A DNA stretch of 64,000 nucleotides from Porodaedalea pini (GCA_002794775.1 NBAY01000065.1:170020-234019); one strand, 5' to 3'. Shown: positions 46,629 through 56,631, counted from the stretch's first letter. The notes: generated from the sequence alone by a model not told the origin. Program-made: numbers and translations.

Positions 46629-47470
46629 TACCCCTACCGCCTTGCGCATTCTCAGTCACCGACGCCAAGCTGGCTCTGAACATTCGCATCTCCTACCAAC
46701 AACAATCTCTCTACCGCACTACCATCTACACCTTTACCTGTACCCTGCAAATCACTCTCACCATTGAACTCTTCCTACTATCTATCATCATCACTCTCAA
46801 CCCCCATCTTGTCCAACAATCTCAAAACCGTCCACTACCTGTCCGTAACCCCGAACTCTAGACCAACATTCTTATCCGACGCGTCCGACGACTTGGACTG
46901 CGACCCCGACTACGATCGCTTCGACCCACACCTGTTCTCAGATCGATCTCACGTGCATCGATCAGGCCGATACGTTGTTAATTCTTTACCTTCATTATTA
47001 AACTCACTCGTTTCATAACCCGCCGTCCTCTTTCTATTCGATCAACCAGCGCTCGTTTGAGAGGGGGTAACATTGAGTCCGACCCACTCGAGAGTAGCTA
47101 CCAGGCCTTGGGGGTGATCTTCGGAAAGGTCCCTTGGCGCCCATTGGAGTCTTCACAGAGGAAGATCCGGGTTTGATCAGCAAGTGAAAGTCGACCACCA
47201 CATCCGGAATTTTGTTACAGCGCTCAATCAGATCCGCAGGCGTCCACACCACCTGTTGGCTGGCAGTGTTGTTTCTGATTTGAGCTGGCTCCACACCCGT
47301 ACGCTCGACCGTCTGGATCAGCGGCACAGCGGTGGAATACACCACCAGAAGACACTGCCGACGCTGTCCTCGCACAACTACCACCACTGACCGACGACGA
47401 CCTAGTACACCTAGATGACGAGCTAGGAGCCCACCAACCACCCCACCCATCACCAACACCATCGCCTATC
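46629..47470 (+). other. 5' leader of element F
   Basis: About 840 nt of untranslated leader between the primer site and the gag ATG. Short ORFs only. The last 80 nt are in frame with gag but lack an ATG. Confidence 0.55.
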
Positions 47471-48556
47471 ATGGCAGAACCCCAAGCCCCAGTCGCGCCA
47501 GCAGCCGGAACTCCGACGATCTCAAACGACATGATGCAGGAGATCATCAACGCGCTACATGGCCTGGGATTACTAGCAACCCCCACGCCAGCAGCCGCAG
47601 CAGCACCTGTCCCTCCACCAACAAGCCGCAGTGGAGGAAGACACATCGCCAAACCCGAGGCATTCAACGGGCGAGACTATAAGAAGTTCGAATGTGCCAT
47701 CACCCTTTACGTTGAAGCTAACGCAGAGGACTTCGTGAACGACAAGGACTACTTCCTTTTCGTGTTATCGTTCATGATGGAAGGCTCGGCTGCACTCTGG
47801 GCACAGAACTTCCTGGAAAGCATCAAAATGGACGGCTATCTGATCTTTTCACTCGTCAGTCGCCAGAAGTTCAACGAACAACTGGAGAAAGCGTTCGGAG
47901 ATCCGAATGAACGCATGAACGCCATGCAGAAATTGGACAGCTGGAAACACACCTGGGACATCACAGCCAACCAATTCTTCCAGCAGTTCGATATCTATCG
48001 CCGTGCGGCAGGATACAGCGATGACGCCAAAAATGACGACACCCTCATCCACAAACTGACGAAAGCCTTGGATAGAGAGATCGTATACCGGATCGAAATG
48101 AGTGACACAGTCCCAACCACGTACAAAGGCTGGCAAAAAAAAGCCATTCGATTTGACAACGCTAGACGTCAGATGAAAGCCATTGAACAAATGCGTGCTG
48201 CCCCGTCCAGACCTCAGGCACCCCCACCAAAACCTGCCCAGACATTCGCACCTAGAATCCCCGAAAGGCGCGATGCCACTAGAGTCACATACGGAGGCAT
48301 GGGGAAGCCAATGGACGTCTCACTTGAAGAGCTGAGGAAAGCAGGACTCTGCTACTACTGCAAAGAATCTGGGCATCTACAGAGGAATTGCCCAATGCAG
48401 AAGAAGGTGATAAGGGCTGTGTTGATGGGGATGGAACCCCGAGAGAGAAAAGTCTGGGCAGACGAGACCGCGATGCTCAAGGAGTCAGACTTTGCGGAGG
48501 AAGAAGAGGAGGCGCTCTTTGAGCAGGAGTTGGATTTTGCGGAGCCCCAGCAGTGA
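47471..48556 (+). CDS. Gag of chromovirus F, intact
   Basis: Structural protein forming the virus-like particle; 361 residues from ATG 47471 (MAEPQAPVAPAAGTP). A retrotransposon gag core with RHIAKPEAFNGRDYKKFECA, the segment MMEGSAALWAQNF and KAFGDPNERMNAMQKLD spans about residues 60-230. A single CCHC knuckle CYYCKESGHLQRNC sits at about 48,352-48,393. The C-terminus is acidic and ends LDFAEPQQ. The frameshift heptamer lies six codons before the stop. Gag of family A has the same plan. No stop or frameshift inside, so it is likely still translatable. Confidence 0.93.
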   Translation: MAEPQAPVAPAAGTPTISNDMMQEIINALHGLGLLATPTPAAAAAPVPPPTSRSGGRHIAKPEAFNGRDYKKFECAITLYVEANAEDFVNDKDYFLFVLSFMMEGSAALWAQNFLESIKMDGYLIFSLVSRQKFNEQLEKAFGDPNERMNAMQKLDSWKHTWDITANQFFQQFDIYRRAAGYSDDAKNDDTLIHKLTKALDREIVYRIEMSDTVPTTYKGWQKKAIRFDNARRQMKAIEQMRAAPSRPQAPPPKPAQTFAPRIPERRDATRVTYGGMGKPMDVSLEELRKAGLCYYCKESGHLQRNCPMQKKVIRAVLMGMEPRERKVWADETAMLKESDFAEEEEEALFEQELDFAEPQQ

Positions 48557-48573
48557 ACATGGCACTGACTGGG
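48532..48573 (+). promoter_or_regulatory. Candidate -1 ribosomal frameshift signal between gag and pol of F
   Basis: Heptamer G GAT TTT at 48532-48538, in gag frame; 7-nt spacer; then a hairpin with CCCAG (48546-48550) plus CAGTG (48551-48555) pairing with CACTG (48563-48567) and CTGGG (48569-48573), one bulged A. The -1 frame is open from the heptamer straight into pol. The gag TGA and the pol ATG lie in the hairpin. GGAUUUU is a known yeast totivirus (L-BC) slippery site. Confidence 0.7.
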
Positions 48574-51500
48574 ATAGGTTCAGTTTCGGTTTTTCAAACG
48601 GCCATTTTTGATAATTCTATGGACTCTGTAGATAATTTAGATAAAACACAAAAAAATGTAAAAAGCAATGTCACTCGCAAAAATATTCCTTCTGTTCCTG
48701 TACCAGTAGCTAGTAGTGTAGATATGCCTACATGTAACAACACTTCTGCCTCATCATCTTGTTCTACTCCTGTGTCAAAAAATCATATAAAACCCTATTC
48801 CGAATCTTTTAATTCTATTTCTTCCTTGGCCGGAACTGAACCGAAATCCGTGAAAAATGAAAACTTGTCGAAACAAGCTGAGAGGAAGTCCCGGAGAGAT
48901 CGCCCTATCCCCTTTACTGCCCCATGGGTGGTACAGCGTCTCAAAGAGGATAAACTCGAAAGTGCTTTAACGACTCTCCGAGTGTGGATGAAACAGCAGA
49001 GGCATGCTGAAGCGAATGAAGAGACGGTGCGTCAAATCATTGCGCTAGAAGAATCAGATGCCATGGCAGCTGTTAGGGACCTGAGGGGTCCGAAATGGTT
49101 CGTAAGAGGGTCTCGGGGGCAACAGCTCATGGTACCGATTCTCCTTCAAACGACCGACACCGGTAACCAGTTCAAGGTAGATGCACTACTGGACAGTGGC
49201 TGCACTGGCTCGTGTATCAACCGATCCTTCGTCGAAAAGCATCAGATCAGGACAAAAAAGACACCCATCCCAATCCGAGTCTATAATGCTGACGGCATGC
49301 TCAACAAGGACGGCTCGATCACAGAGTTTGTGGAAATGCGCATGACAATTAAGGATCATTCAGAGCGCATCCACTTCGCAGTCACAGATCTAGGGAAAAC
49401 AGATGTGTTCATCGGACATGAATGGTTAAAGCTGCACAATCCCAACATCGACTGGCAAAAATCAACGATCGAATTCGATCGATGCCCCGATGTATGCGGC
49501 TATATCCGTAGTCTAGAGGACATTGATGCAGACCCCGACGAAAACCTTGATTTGGTGGAACTTGAAGACGGCGATCAGCTCTTCCTCTTCGATTGGGACA
49601 GGTACATTAAGTCCGATCCGAGAAAAGCGCTGAAGGTCAGACAACAGGTGCTCGAGGAAGTCCCAAACTATGTCAAAGAGTTTGCGGACGTCTTCAGTGA
49701 ACAGGAATTTGATCAGTTACCAGAGAGACGCCCTTGGGATCATGCTATTGAACTCAAGCCGGGTTCAAAGCTCTCTGACTGTAAAATCTACCCGCTCAGT
49801 CCATCCGAACAGGTGGCACTGGACGAATTCCTCACCGAAAACTTGAGAACTGGCCGTATTCGTAACTCTCAATCTGAGATGGCATCCCCCTTCTTCTTCA
49901 TAAAAAAGAAGGATGGCAAGCTTCGCCCCGTACAGGATTATCGCCGGCTCAACGAGATGACGATTAAGAACAAATACCCGTTACCTCTAATCCAAGAGCT
50001 CATCGACAAAACAAAACAGGCAAAATTCTTCACAAAGCTTGACATACGTTGGGGTTACAATAACATTCGAATTCGAGAGGGTGACGAGCATAAAGCCGCC
50101 TTCAGGACAAACCGCGGTCTATTCGAACCAACGGTCATGTTTTTTGGTCTCACAAACTCACCGGCAACCTTCCAAGGATTCATGAACGAGATCTTCCGAG
50201 AACTCGTCAATGATGGACACGTCATAGTCTACATGGATGACATTCTGATCTTCGCACGAACTCGCGAACATCATGACAAACTCGTCCGACAAGTCCTGGA
50301 AGTGTTGCGAGCAAACAAGTTGTTCTTAAAGCCAGAAAAGTGCAGCTTCGCTCAAGAGACCGTGAACTATCTTGGGCATATCCTTGGCAACGGACAGATT
50401 CGCATGGATCCAGCCAAAGTGGCAGGTGTAAAAGATTGGCCAGTGCCTAAGAACAAGAAAGAACTACAGTCTTTCCTTGGGTTCTGCAACTATTACCGCC
50501 GCTTTATCCTAGCATTCAGTCATTATGCAAAGCCCTTGACAGTGTTGACCGGAGATGTAGAGTGGAAGTGGGAGGTGGAGCAACAGGAGGCCTTTGAATG
50601 TCTGAAGCAGAAGCTCTGTGAAGAACCCGTACTCACAGTACCTACTGATGACGGTCAATTTCGGGTGGAGGCCGATTCGTCGCATTTCGCTAATGGCGCC
50701 ATTCTGTCCCAATTCATTGACGGAAAGTGGCATCCAATCGCATACCGATCGCAAGCGCTTAGCCAAGCAGAGCGCAACTACGAAATCTACGACAAAGAGA
50801 TGTTCGCAATCATGTGCGCACTGGATGACTGGCGGCAATATCTTCTAGGGGCAACGCAAACCTTCGAAATCTGGTCGGATCACCTCAACCTCCAGTATTT
50901 CCAAAAACCCCAGAAGATTAACCACCGACAAGCGAGATGGCTACAGGAGTTAGCGGACTATGACTTCAAACTGCTCCATAAACCAGGTGCCCTGATGACT
51001 AAGGCTGACCTCCTCTCGAGACGAGCAGATCATGAGAGGGGGGAGAACGACAATATCGACATCGTTTTGCTCAAGCCGGACCTATTTGTAAATGAAACAC
51101 TGCTAGAAGCGCTGGATGCAGACTTTGTTAAACGAATTAAAAGGGTACGAAACAACAGGGACAGAGCAGTTGTGAAGGCGTTAGAGCAGAAGGAACAAGA
51201 ATGGGATGAAGAAGAAGGGTTGTTGATGTGGAAGGGCAGGATCTACGTGCCGAAAGACCATAAACTCCGAGAAGACATCATTCGAAACCATCACGACAGC
51301 ACGCTCGCAGGACACCCAGGACGCTACAAGACCCATGAGTTGATCACACGCAACTACTGGTGGCCGGGAATCCAACGAGATGTTCGAATATATGTCAAGG
51401 GATGTGATGCGTGCCAACGTACCAAGGCACACAGAGCGAAACCGCATAATCCTCTGAACCCGAACGAGATCCCGAAAGGTCCTTGGGAAATCGTCACAGC

Positions 51501-52692
51501 AGACCTGATCGGCGAACTACCTGAGTCCAATGGGCATAACGCAATCTGTGTCTTCGTTGACAGGTTCAGTAAACAGGTGCATGCGATCCCTACCTCTGTG
51601 AGCATAACGTCAGAAGGAATGGCGAGACTCTACCGGGATCATGTCTTCAGGCTACACGGCATACCGTGCAAGTTTATTCATGACAGAGGATCACAGTTCA
51701 AGTCCAAATTCATGAATGAACTATACTGGTTACTGGGCATCGAGGGAAACCCGTCAACGGCATATCACCCACAGACAGATGGTCAGACAGAACGGATAAA
51801 CCAAGAGATTGAACAGTACCTTCGTCTCTTTGTTAACCACCATCAGTCGGACTGGGCGGAATGGCTTGCACTAGCGGAATTCGCGTATAATGACAAAGAA
51901 CAAATGTCGACAGGAGTGTCACCCTTTTTCGTCAACCATGGGAGACACCCATATAAGGGCACAAATCCTAGACGCGAATCGACCAATGAGTCCGCCAAGC
52001 AGTTTGCCGACCGGATGGCCAAGATCAGGGAGGAAACTGAATCGGCGTTAAAGCACGCGGCCGAAACCATGAAGCGCTTCTATGACAGGACGAAGGGAGA
52101 ATCCATCGAGTATAAACCTGGGGATAAGGTCATGCTCGAAGGAACTCACTTAAAGACAGATCGTCCAATGAAGAAGCTGGGAGATAAACGCTATGGGCCT
52201 TTCATCGTCGAAAAGAAAATCGGCACGTCAGCATATAGGCTTAAACTTCCACGTACATGGAAAAAAGTCTATCCGGTTTTCAATGAAGTGCTCCTCTCCC
52301 CATACCACGAGCCACAGTATACGTCGCAAAAGCAAGATCCTCCACCCCCGCCCGAGATCATTGATGATGTGCCGGAATATGAGGTCGAAAAGGTTGTCGA
52401 CTCCAAACTTGTGCGAGGGAAGCTCAAATACCTCGTACATTGGAAAGGGTATCCGAACAAAGAACGCACCTGGGAGCCAATTGAGAATTTGACGAACTCT
52501 CAAAAAGCCATTGACGAATTTCATAAATCGACTCCCAGTGCTCCTCGCGCCCTCAACACCCTAGAGATGTCACAGCTGAAGTTCCGACCCGTATTTGAAA
52601 TGGCGGAGCCTGAGAGACAGGAAGGAGTGGCACAGTGGTGGGCTGGTAAGTTCCAGGGTAGGGAACAAGAGCGATCGGGACGCTCGCCTTGA
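48559..52692 (+). CDS. Pol of chromovirus F: protease, RT, RNase H, integrase, chromodomain; intact
   Basis: A polyprotein of about 1,377 residues from ATG 48559, or fused to Gag by -1 frameshift. Order: Ser/Asn-rich N-terminus; protease ALLDSGCTGSCINRSFV (DSG, about 49,187); RT with MASPFFFIKKKDGKLRPVQD, the ladder TVMFFGLTNSPATFQGF and YMDD in VIVYMDDILIFAR (about 50,230); RNase H around FRVEADSSHFANGAILSQF; integrase zinc finger HHDSTLAGHPGRYKTH..CDACQ and the D, D, E residues in TADLIGELP, FIHDRGSQF and QTERINQEIEQYLRLF; then a chromodomain with VRGKLKYLVHWKGYPNKERT. No stops or frameshifts. With intact gag this copy keeps full coding capacity; only its 5' LTR is broken. Confidence 0.95.
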   Translation: MALTGIGSVSVFQTAIFDNSMDSVDNLDKTQKNVKSNVTRKNIPSVPVPVASSVDMPTCNNTSASSSCSTPVSKNHIKPYSESFNSISSLAGTEPKSVKNENLSKQAERKSRRDRPIPFTAPWVVQRLKEDKLESALTTLRVWMKQQRHAEANEETVRQIIALEESDAMAAVRDLRGPKWFVRGSRGQQLMVPILLQTTDTGNQFKVDALLDSGCTGSCINRSFVEKHQIRTKKTPIPIRVYNADGMLNKDGSITEFVEMRMTIKDHSERIHFAVTDLGKTDVFIGHEWLKLHNPNIDWQKSTIEFDRCPDVCGYIRSLEDIDADPDENLDLVELEDGDQLFLFDWDRYIKSDPRKALKVRQQVLEEVPNYVKEFADVFSEQEFDQLPERRPWDHAIELKPGSKLSDCKIYPLSPSEQVALDEFLTENLRTGRIRNSQSEMASPFFFIKKKDGKLRPVQDYRRLNEMTIKNKYPLPLIQELIDKTKQAKFFTKLDIRWGYNNIRIREGDEHKAAFRTNRGLFEPTVMFFGLTNSPATFQGFMNEIFRELVNDGHVIVYMDDILIFARTREHHDKLVRQVLEVLRANKLFLKPEKCSFAQETVNYLGHILGNGQIRMDPAKVAGVKDWPVPKNKKELQSFLGFCNYYRRFILAFSHYAKPLTVLTGDVEWKWEVEQQEAFECLKQKLCEEPVLTVPTDDGQFRVEADSSHFANGAILSQFIDGKWHPIAYRSQALSQAERNYEIYDKEMFAIMCALDDWRQYLLGATQTFEIWSDHLNLQYFQKPQKINHRQARWLQELADYDFKLLHKPGALMTKADLLSRRADHERGENDNIDIVLLKPDLFVNETLLEALDADFVKRIKRVRNNRDRAVVKALEQKEQEWDEEEGLLMWKGRIYVPKDHKLREDIIRNHHDSTLAGHPGRYKTHELITRNYWWPGIQRDVRIYVKGCDACQRTKAHRAKPHNPLNPNEIPKGPWEIVTADLIGELPESNGHNAICVFVDRFSKQVHAIPTSVSITSEGMARLYRDHVFRLHGIPCKFIHDRGSQFKSKFMNELYWLLGIEGNPSTAYHPQTDGQTERINQEIEQYLRLFVNHHQSDWAEWLALAEFAYNDKEQMSTGVSPFFVNHGRHPYKGTNPRRESTNESAKQFADRMAKIREETESALKHAAETMKRFYDRTKGESIEYKPGDKVMLEGTHLKTDRPMKKLGDKRYGPFIVEKKIGTSAYRLKLPRTWKKVYPVFNEVLLSPYHEPQYTSQKQDPPPPPEIIDDVPEYEVEKVVDSKLVRGKLKYLVHWKGYPNKERTWEPIENLTNSQKAIDEFHKSTPSAPRALNTLEMSQLKFRPVFEMAEPERQEGVAQWWAGKFQGREQERSGRSP

Positions 52693-52704
52693 AGGGGAGG
52701 GTCA
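52691..52704 (+). other. Polypurine tract of F
   Basis: GAAGGGGAGGGTCA directly before the 3' LTR, overlapping the end of pol; purine run of the type used to prime plus-strand DNA. Confidence 0.75.
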
Positions 52705-53153
52705 TGTCATGGATGCTTTTTAATTATTTTATTCTCTTATCATTTTCCCTTATCTTATCTTATCATATCTTATCCACTCATTACTAATCACACCTATTTC
52801 AACTTACTCATATCCATTATGCCCCTTTCTCACACTGTCATTATTTGCTGACTGATACTATGATGCTATTGTTCTACGAAGTTCCACGACATTCTTTCAT
52901 CTATCTTTATGTAGTAGCTAATTCCAAGGTCCGTGCGCAGCCACTGCAGGGTATATAAGTAGGTAGTCCTCCTGTACTTATCCCTTAGTTTCGACCTGGT
53001 CAATTCTACCTGGCTACGTCCAGAAGCTGTCCCCTTACCTCTGCGCTGTGTCAGTTCCCCTGGCTCACCGTTCTCTCTCTCTTCTCCCTCCTCCTCTGAC
53101 TGGGTTCCGCGCGACCCGGCTACCCCTTGCGTACCCATAGTCCGTCGCTGACA
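52705..53153 (+). mobile_element. 3' LTR of chromovirus F
   Basis: TGTCATGG...GCTGACA, 449 bp, uninterrupted. Flank after it is CGTGG; flank before the 5' LTR is CGCAG. Both can come from one duplication CGCGG by CpG deamination on opposite strands. Confidence 0.93.
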
Positions 53154-55078
53154 CGTGGCCCCTCTGTTGCTGCTTCTGCTGCCACGGTACATGTGCGGCA
53201 GCAGGCCTTGGTACGTGAGGCGGTGGGGACGGCGTGTCCACCACAATCGGAGAAGCCGACACGGGTGGTGCAGACGATGCAGATGGCTGCTGCTGTTGCT
53301 GCTGCTGCTGCTGCCGCTGCAGTGCCTTAGGCACAGCGTGCGGTACGCCCTCGTCGTGGGCGGCGCGTTTCCGCTTTCCACCCAACTTTCCGCCCCGGAC
53401 CTCCTTCGCGCATCCCTGGGTCGCCAGTGAGCACCCCATCTGCCAGACGACCGTGCAGAGGAAGCAAGCCCTACTGGGCTGCCCCTGACATGTTCTCCCC
53501 CGACGCGCGCAGTTGGCGCATGCCTCCTCGAGAGGGACCGGCAGCGGTCCTGCCCACCGTAGACGACCGGTCGCTGGGTTGACCAGTTCGACCCCGTCGA
53601 ACACGGTGACCGAGGGACCCGTCGTACCGTTGGTATGCCCTTCGTCTGCGTGGTGGTATGACGAACCACCACCCTCTGCCTCCATCGATATGGGGGTGGG
53701 CTCAGCTGGAGCGAGACGCTCCTCCACCTCTTCGACTGGCGGCTCCCGGCATTGCTTCATGCGAGGGCCCCCACGACCTCGCTCACGCGCTCGACGCACG
53801 CCTCCTCCACTCTCCCGATGACCGCGCTCACGCGCCTGACGCGTCGCTTCCGCCTGCTTCCGAGTCTCTTCCTGAGCGGCTAACATGGCAGCAAGACCGG
53901 CTTCGTCTCGCGCCCGCTGCTCAGCTTCATGCTCTGCGGCCGCCTCCATCTCGAAGAATAGTCCCCCAGGCGCATTCGCTGGGGGCGGGACACTTGACGC
54001 CGCGCTCAGCGCGGGTTGTTGCTGCTGCTGTTGCCGCAGCGGCTCCTTGCATGGTCCGGTACGCGTTCCCTCCTCGTCGTCAGATGCGATCTCGACGGTC
54101 GTGCGCCATCGCCACTTGTCGGCACCCGTCTGCTGTTGCTGTTGTGCTGACGGGGCATCACTGGTACGCGGTATGCCGGACCTCTCCTCATGCATCGCGC
54201 TCACCTTGACTTCGCGCGGACCCGTCTGCTGTTGCTGTTGCGCAGATGCGGTACCATCGGTATGTGGGATGGCGCACTCCTCCTCCTCGTTCACAACCTC
54301 CTCGACCTCGGGCGGACCAGGTGTTTCGAGACATTTGACGAATGCCTCGACTGCCGGTACAGCCGACGGGACTCCGACGAAGCGCGGTTGCGCCTCACGC
54401 TCCACGGGGTAGACGAACTTATACCCATACCCATTGGGTATGAGTACGTGCTCGAGCTCTCCGCCGATGTATGGTATGTCGTCTGGCCAGTCCGCGACTG
54501 GTACGACAAATCCCTCACCCCGGTACTTGGTGAGGTCAACCGTCTGGTGGTCGGCGAAATACCGACTGTAGAGCCAGTCGGTGGTGGACTTGTCAAGCCC
54601 ATCCAGCACCCACCACATCTCCTTCCAGACCTGCGCGACCTGGAGGTACATCCGCAGATCGGACGCGATCGGGTGGCGCTTTGCTGGCACCACGGAGTCC
54701 CAGTAGAGCTGGTAGTAGCTCTCCAGGGTGCGCTATTTCGAATCGGTCAGCTCGGTACATGTGCTTGATCGAGTTTCGAGGACTCACCTTCATGCCATAT
54801 GCCCACTCGGCCCACTTCCACCGTTCGCCGATCTTGTGACCCCGACTCCCCGCCAGTAATGTCTCCCACCGTTTCACGTACCGCCCGAGGCGGCGTCGCA
54901 CGTACCGGTCAATGTCGACCAGCCGTTGCTCGATCTCGCGGGCGTCCCACATGATCTTCTTGCACTCGACGGCGCTGACGTTGTCGACGTACCCTGGTAC
55001 ACGGGGTGCCTTGCGTGCCAGCCGAGGTGGCGCTGTGCTGTTGCTGTTGCTGCTGCTGTCGTGGTGCGGAGACGACAT
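53154..55078 (-). pseudogene. N-terminal part of the antisense gene of E: Cys-cluster protein, severed by element F
   Basis: Minus-strand exons 55078-54788 and 54732-53154 (55-bp GTGAGT..TAG intron) give 623 open codons before the F LTR. N-terminal domain: Arg/Trp-rich helices with WDAREIEQRLVDIDRYVRRR, WKWAEWAYGMK and YLQVAQVWKEMWWVLDG. Middle: several poly-Gln runs and an Ala/Glu/Arg-rich helix (about 53,900-53,760). Then a Cys cluster CANCARRGRTCQGQ..CFLC..GC at about 53,515-53,425, like the zinc-cluster motif of many uncharacterised basidiomycete proteins, then basic KRKRA and more poly-Gln. The gene starts 161 bp from the E 3' LTR and runs back towards pol, so its promoter lies in or next to that LTR. 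It may act in the nucleus; nothing shows its role. The C-terminal piece is at 44797-45064. Confidence 0.72.
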
Positions 55079-55229
55079 GGTTGGAAGAAGCAGGAGAAAA
55101 ACCCGTCGGTACGACCACTTTTCCAATGCCCTCTCTAGCGTGTTCCGACGCACGTGATCAGCGTGATCAAGCTTCTCGCGCATATCAGAAGAAGAGAAGG
55201 CGTGACTGGGGACAGTCACAATTTAAACG

Positions 55230-55239
55230 CCCCAGGAGA
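55230..55239 (+). other. Polypurine-like tract of element E
   Basis: GCCCCAGGAGA precedes the TGTAGAG start of the 3' LTR. The same CCCCAGGAGA precedes the D0 3' LTR, which ties E and D together and fixes 55240 as an LTR start. Confidence 0.6.
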
Positions 55240-55402
55240 TGTAGAGCCATGCCGATCGTCCCATCACCGCCGATCACTCCAGAAGCATTCAAGAACTGGT
55301 TCCGATGCGTACCGATCAGTACCAGACTCAACCCGATCGGTCCGGTCTCGAATCAGAACCTCGCGATCGCGTCATCAGCACATTCCGACACCTCCAAAAG
55401 CA
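55240..55402 (+). mobile_element. 3' LTR of element E, truncated to 163 bp
   Basis: Matches 36802-36964 and breaks off after CCAAAAGCA. Beyond it lies unrelated palindromic DNA. It shows that everything from 36802 to here, including the antisense gene, belongs to one element E with F nested inside. Confidence 0.8.
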
Positions 55403-55406
55403 CTTC

Positions 55407-55430
55407 AGGTACCCCCTCTAGGAGGTACCT
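55407..55430. repeat. Near-perfect palindrome at the insertion site of element A
   Basis: AGGTACCCCCT, 2-bp centre, AGGAGGTACCT: 11-bp arms with one mismatch. The last base is shared with the LTR start and is also present after the right-hand duplication (62272), so before insertion the palindrome was continuous with the CpG-free DNA at 62,272. Confidence 0.75.
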
Positions 55431-55843
55431 GTTAGAACCTGAACTTTCACCTTTTCCTTTATTTTCCCTTTTACCATTTCCTTTATTATATTCGTCCTTT
55501 TCATTATATTTACCCATCTTACACAATCATTCCCACACTGCCTTCATTTGTTCCATTCCCACTCATTATGTAATGTTAGGTAATATAGTCTCACGGTCGT
55601 CGCTATATAAGGTCTCAGGAATTGCATGAACTCCTTGTTCTGCTTTTCCTCTTACCTCCGCGACGACCTAGGTGAGACTCGTCCCCCTTGTATTAGTTTA
55701 GACTTGTATTAATCCTCTTACCTCCGCGACGACCTAGCCTGAGTACAGCGTGTCCCGAGTCCCCGCTCGAGTATAGCACGTCCCAGACGACAGTCAGCCG
55801 AGGCCTGCCCAGTCCGAGTCGTCTCCCGGACTCCCGCCTAACA
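55430..55843 (+). mobile_element. 5' LTR of chromovirus A
   Basis: TGTTAGAACC...GCCTAACA, 414 bp; TATA box CTATATAA at 55603-55610. Differs from the 3' LTR at two positions, so insertion is recent. Preceded by the duplication GTACC (55425-55429). A 24-bp direct repeat CCTCTTACCTCCGCGACGAC-CTAG occurs twice in the R/U5 part, near 55648 and 55716. Confidence 0.95.
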
Positions 55844-55844
55844 T

Positions 55845-55855
55845 AAAAGCAGAAC
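55845..55855 (+). other. Self-priming primer-binding site of element A
   Basis: AAAAGCAGAAC, 1 nt after the LTR, is the exact reverse complement of GTTCTGCTTTT at 55637-55647, about 27-37 bp after the TATA box. Same geometry and length (11 nt) as in F. Confidence 0.78.
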
Positions 55856-56631
55856 CTCCACCCAGGCTCATCCCCAGCGTACGTCGTCGCTGCCGACTCG
55901 CCTTCACTCGGTCTAGAGGAGCGCTCCCCTCGACGGACTTGACGTGTAAACCCCCTGAACGACAACCCTCAACCCTGCCCGGGCGTTTTCGAACGTTCGT
56001 GTATTAAGTAATCCGACTTTCCCCGACTCTTACCGCATTCGGGCGTCTACTCGACCTTGGAGGACCTGACACCCTAATCAGGAAACCCTCTCCCACCCTG
56101 GCCCTCCGTCTCTCTCTTTGGTGGAGGAACCATCTGACCTGGACATGGGTAACACACCATGTACAGTTGTCGACGTCGTTGTCAATTGTGATCTCGGTCG
56201 CCTCCTTCCGTTTGGTCATCAAACTCGCCGACGAACCTGTCCTTCGTCAGCGTAACATACATCCGGACAACCAGCCCCTACCTGTTCCCCCCCCCGACGT
56301 AGTCAAGATAGATCTCACCGAGGAACAACAGCGGGCTTTCCCCTCTTCTTCACGCTACGACGCAGAACGCCAATCGTACGTAGCGGACGACAGAAACCAC
56401 GTCACTCATAATCTCTGGTGGAGTGACACTAGGCATGCCTGGTACTCGACTGACCCATCTTCCGGCGAGCGAACTCGTTGGGCACCTCGACCTCCCCGTG
56501 CACCATCATCACCGACAGTCTCGACATCGTCGGTCGTCCTCCCAAGTGAACCAGGAGGCTATCGTACACCCCGTAGAGACTCGTCACCGCCGACACCCCC
56601 TGAGCGCCTGACACATACGCCCGTACCAGCG
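55856..56631 (+). other. 5' leader of element A
   Basis: About 780 nt. From 56167 the gag frame is open without an ATG (Pro/Ser-rich), so either translation starts at 56632 or a non-AUG start adds up to 155 residues. A leader of similar length is present in F. Confidence 0.5.

Noticed and set aside
53155..54412. Plus-strand ORFs rich in Cys, Leu or Ser runs
   Set aside because: They are the complement of the poly-Gln and Ala/Glu runs of the minus-strand gene, whose splicing and Cys cluster make it the real one.
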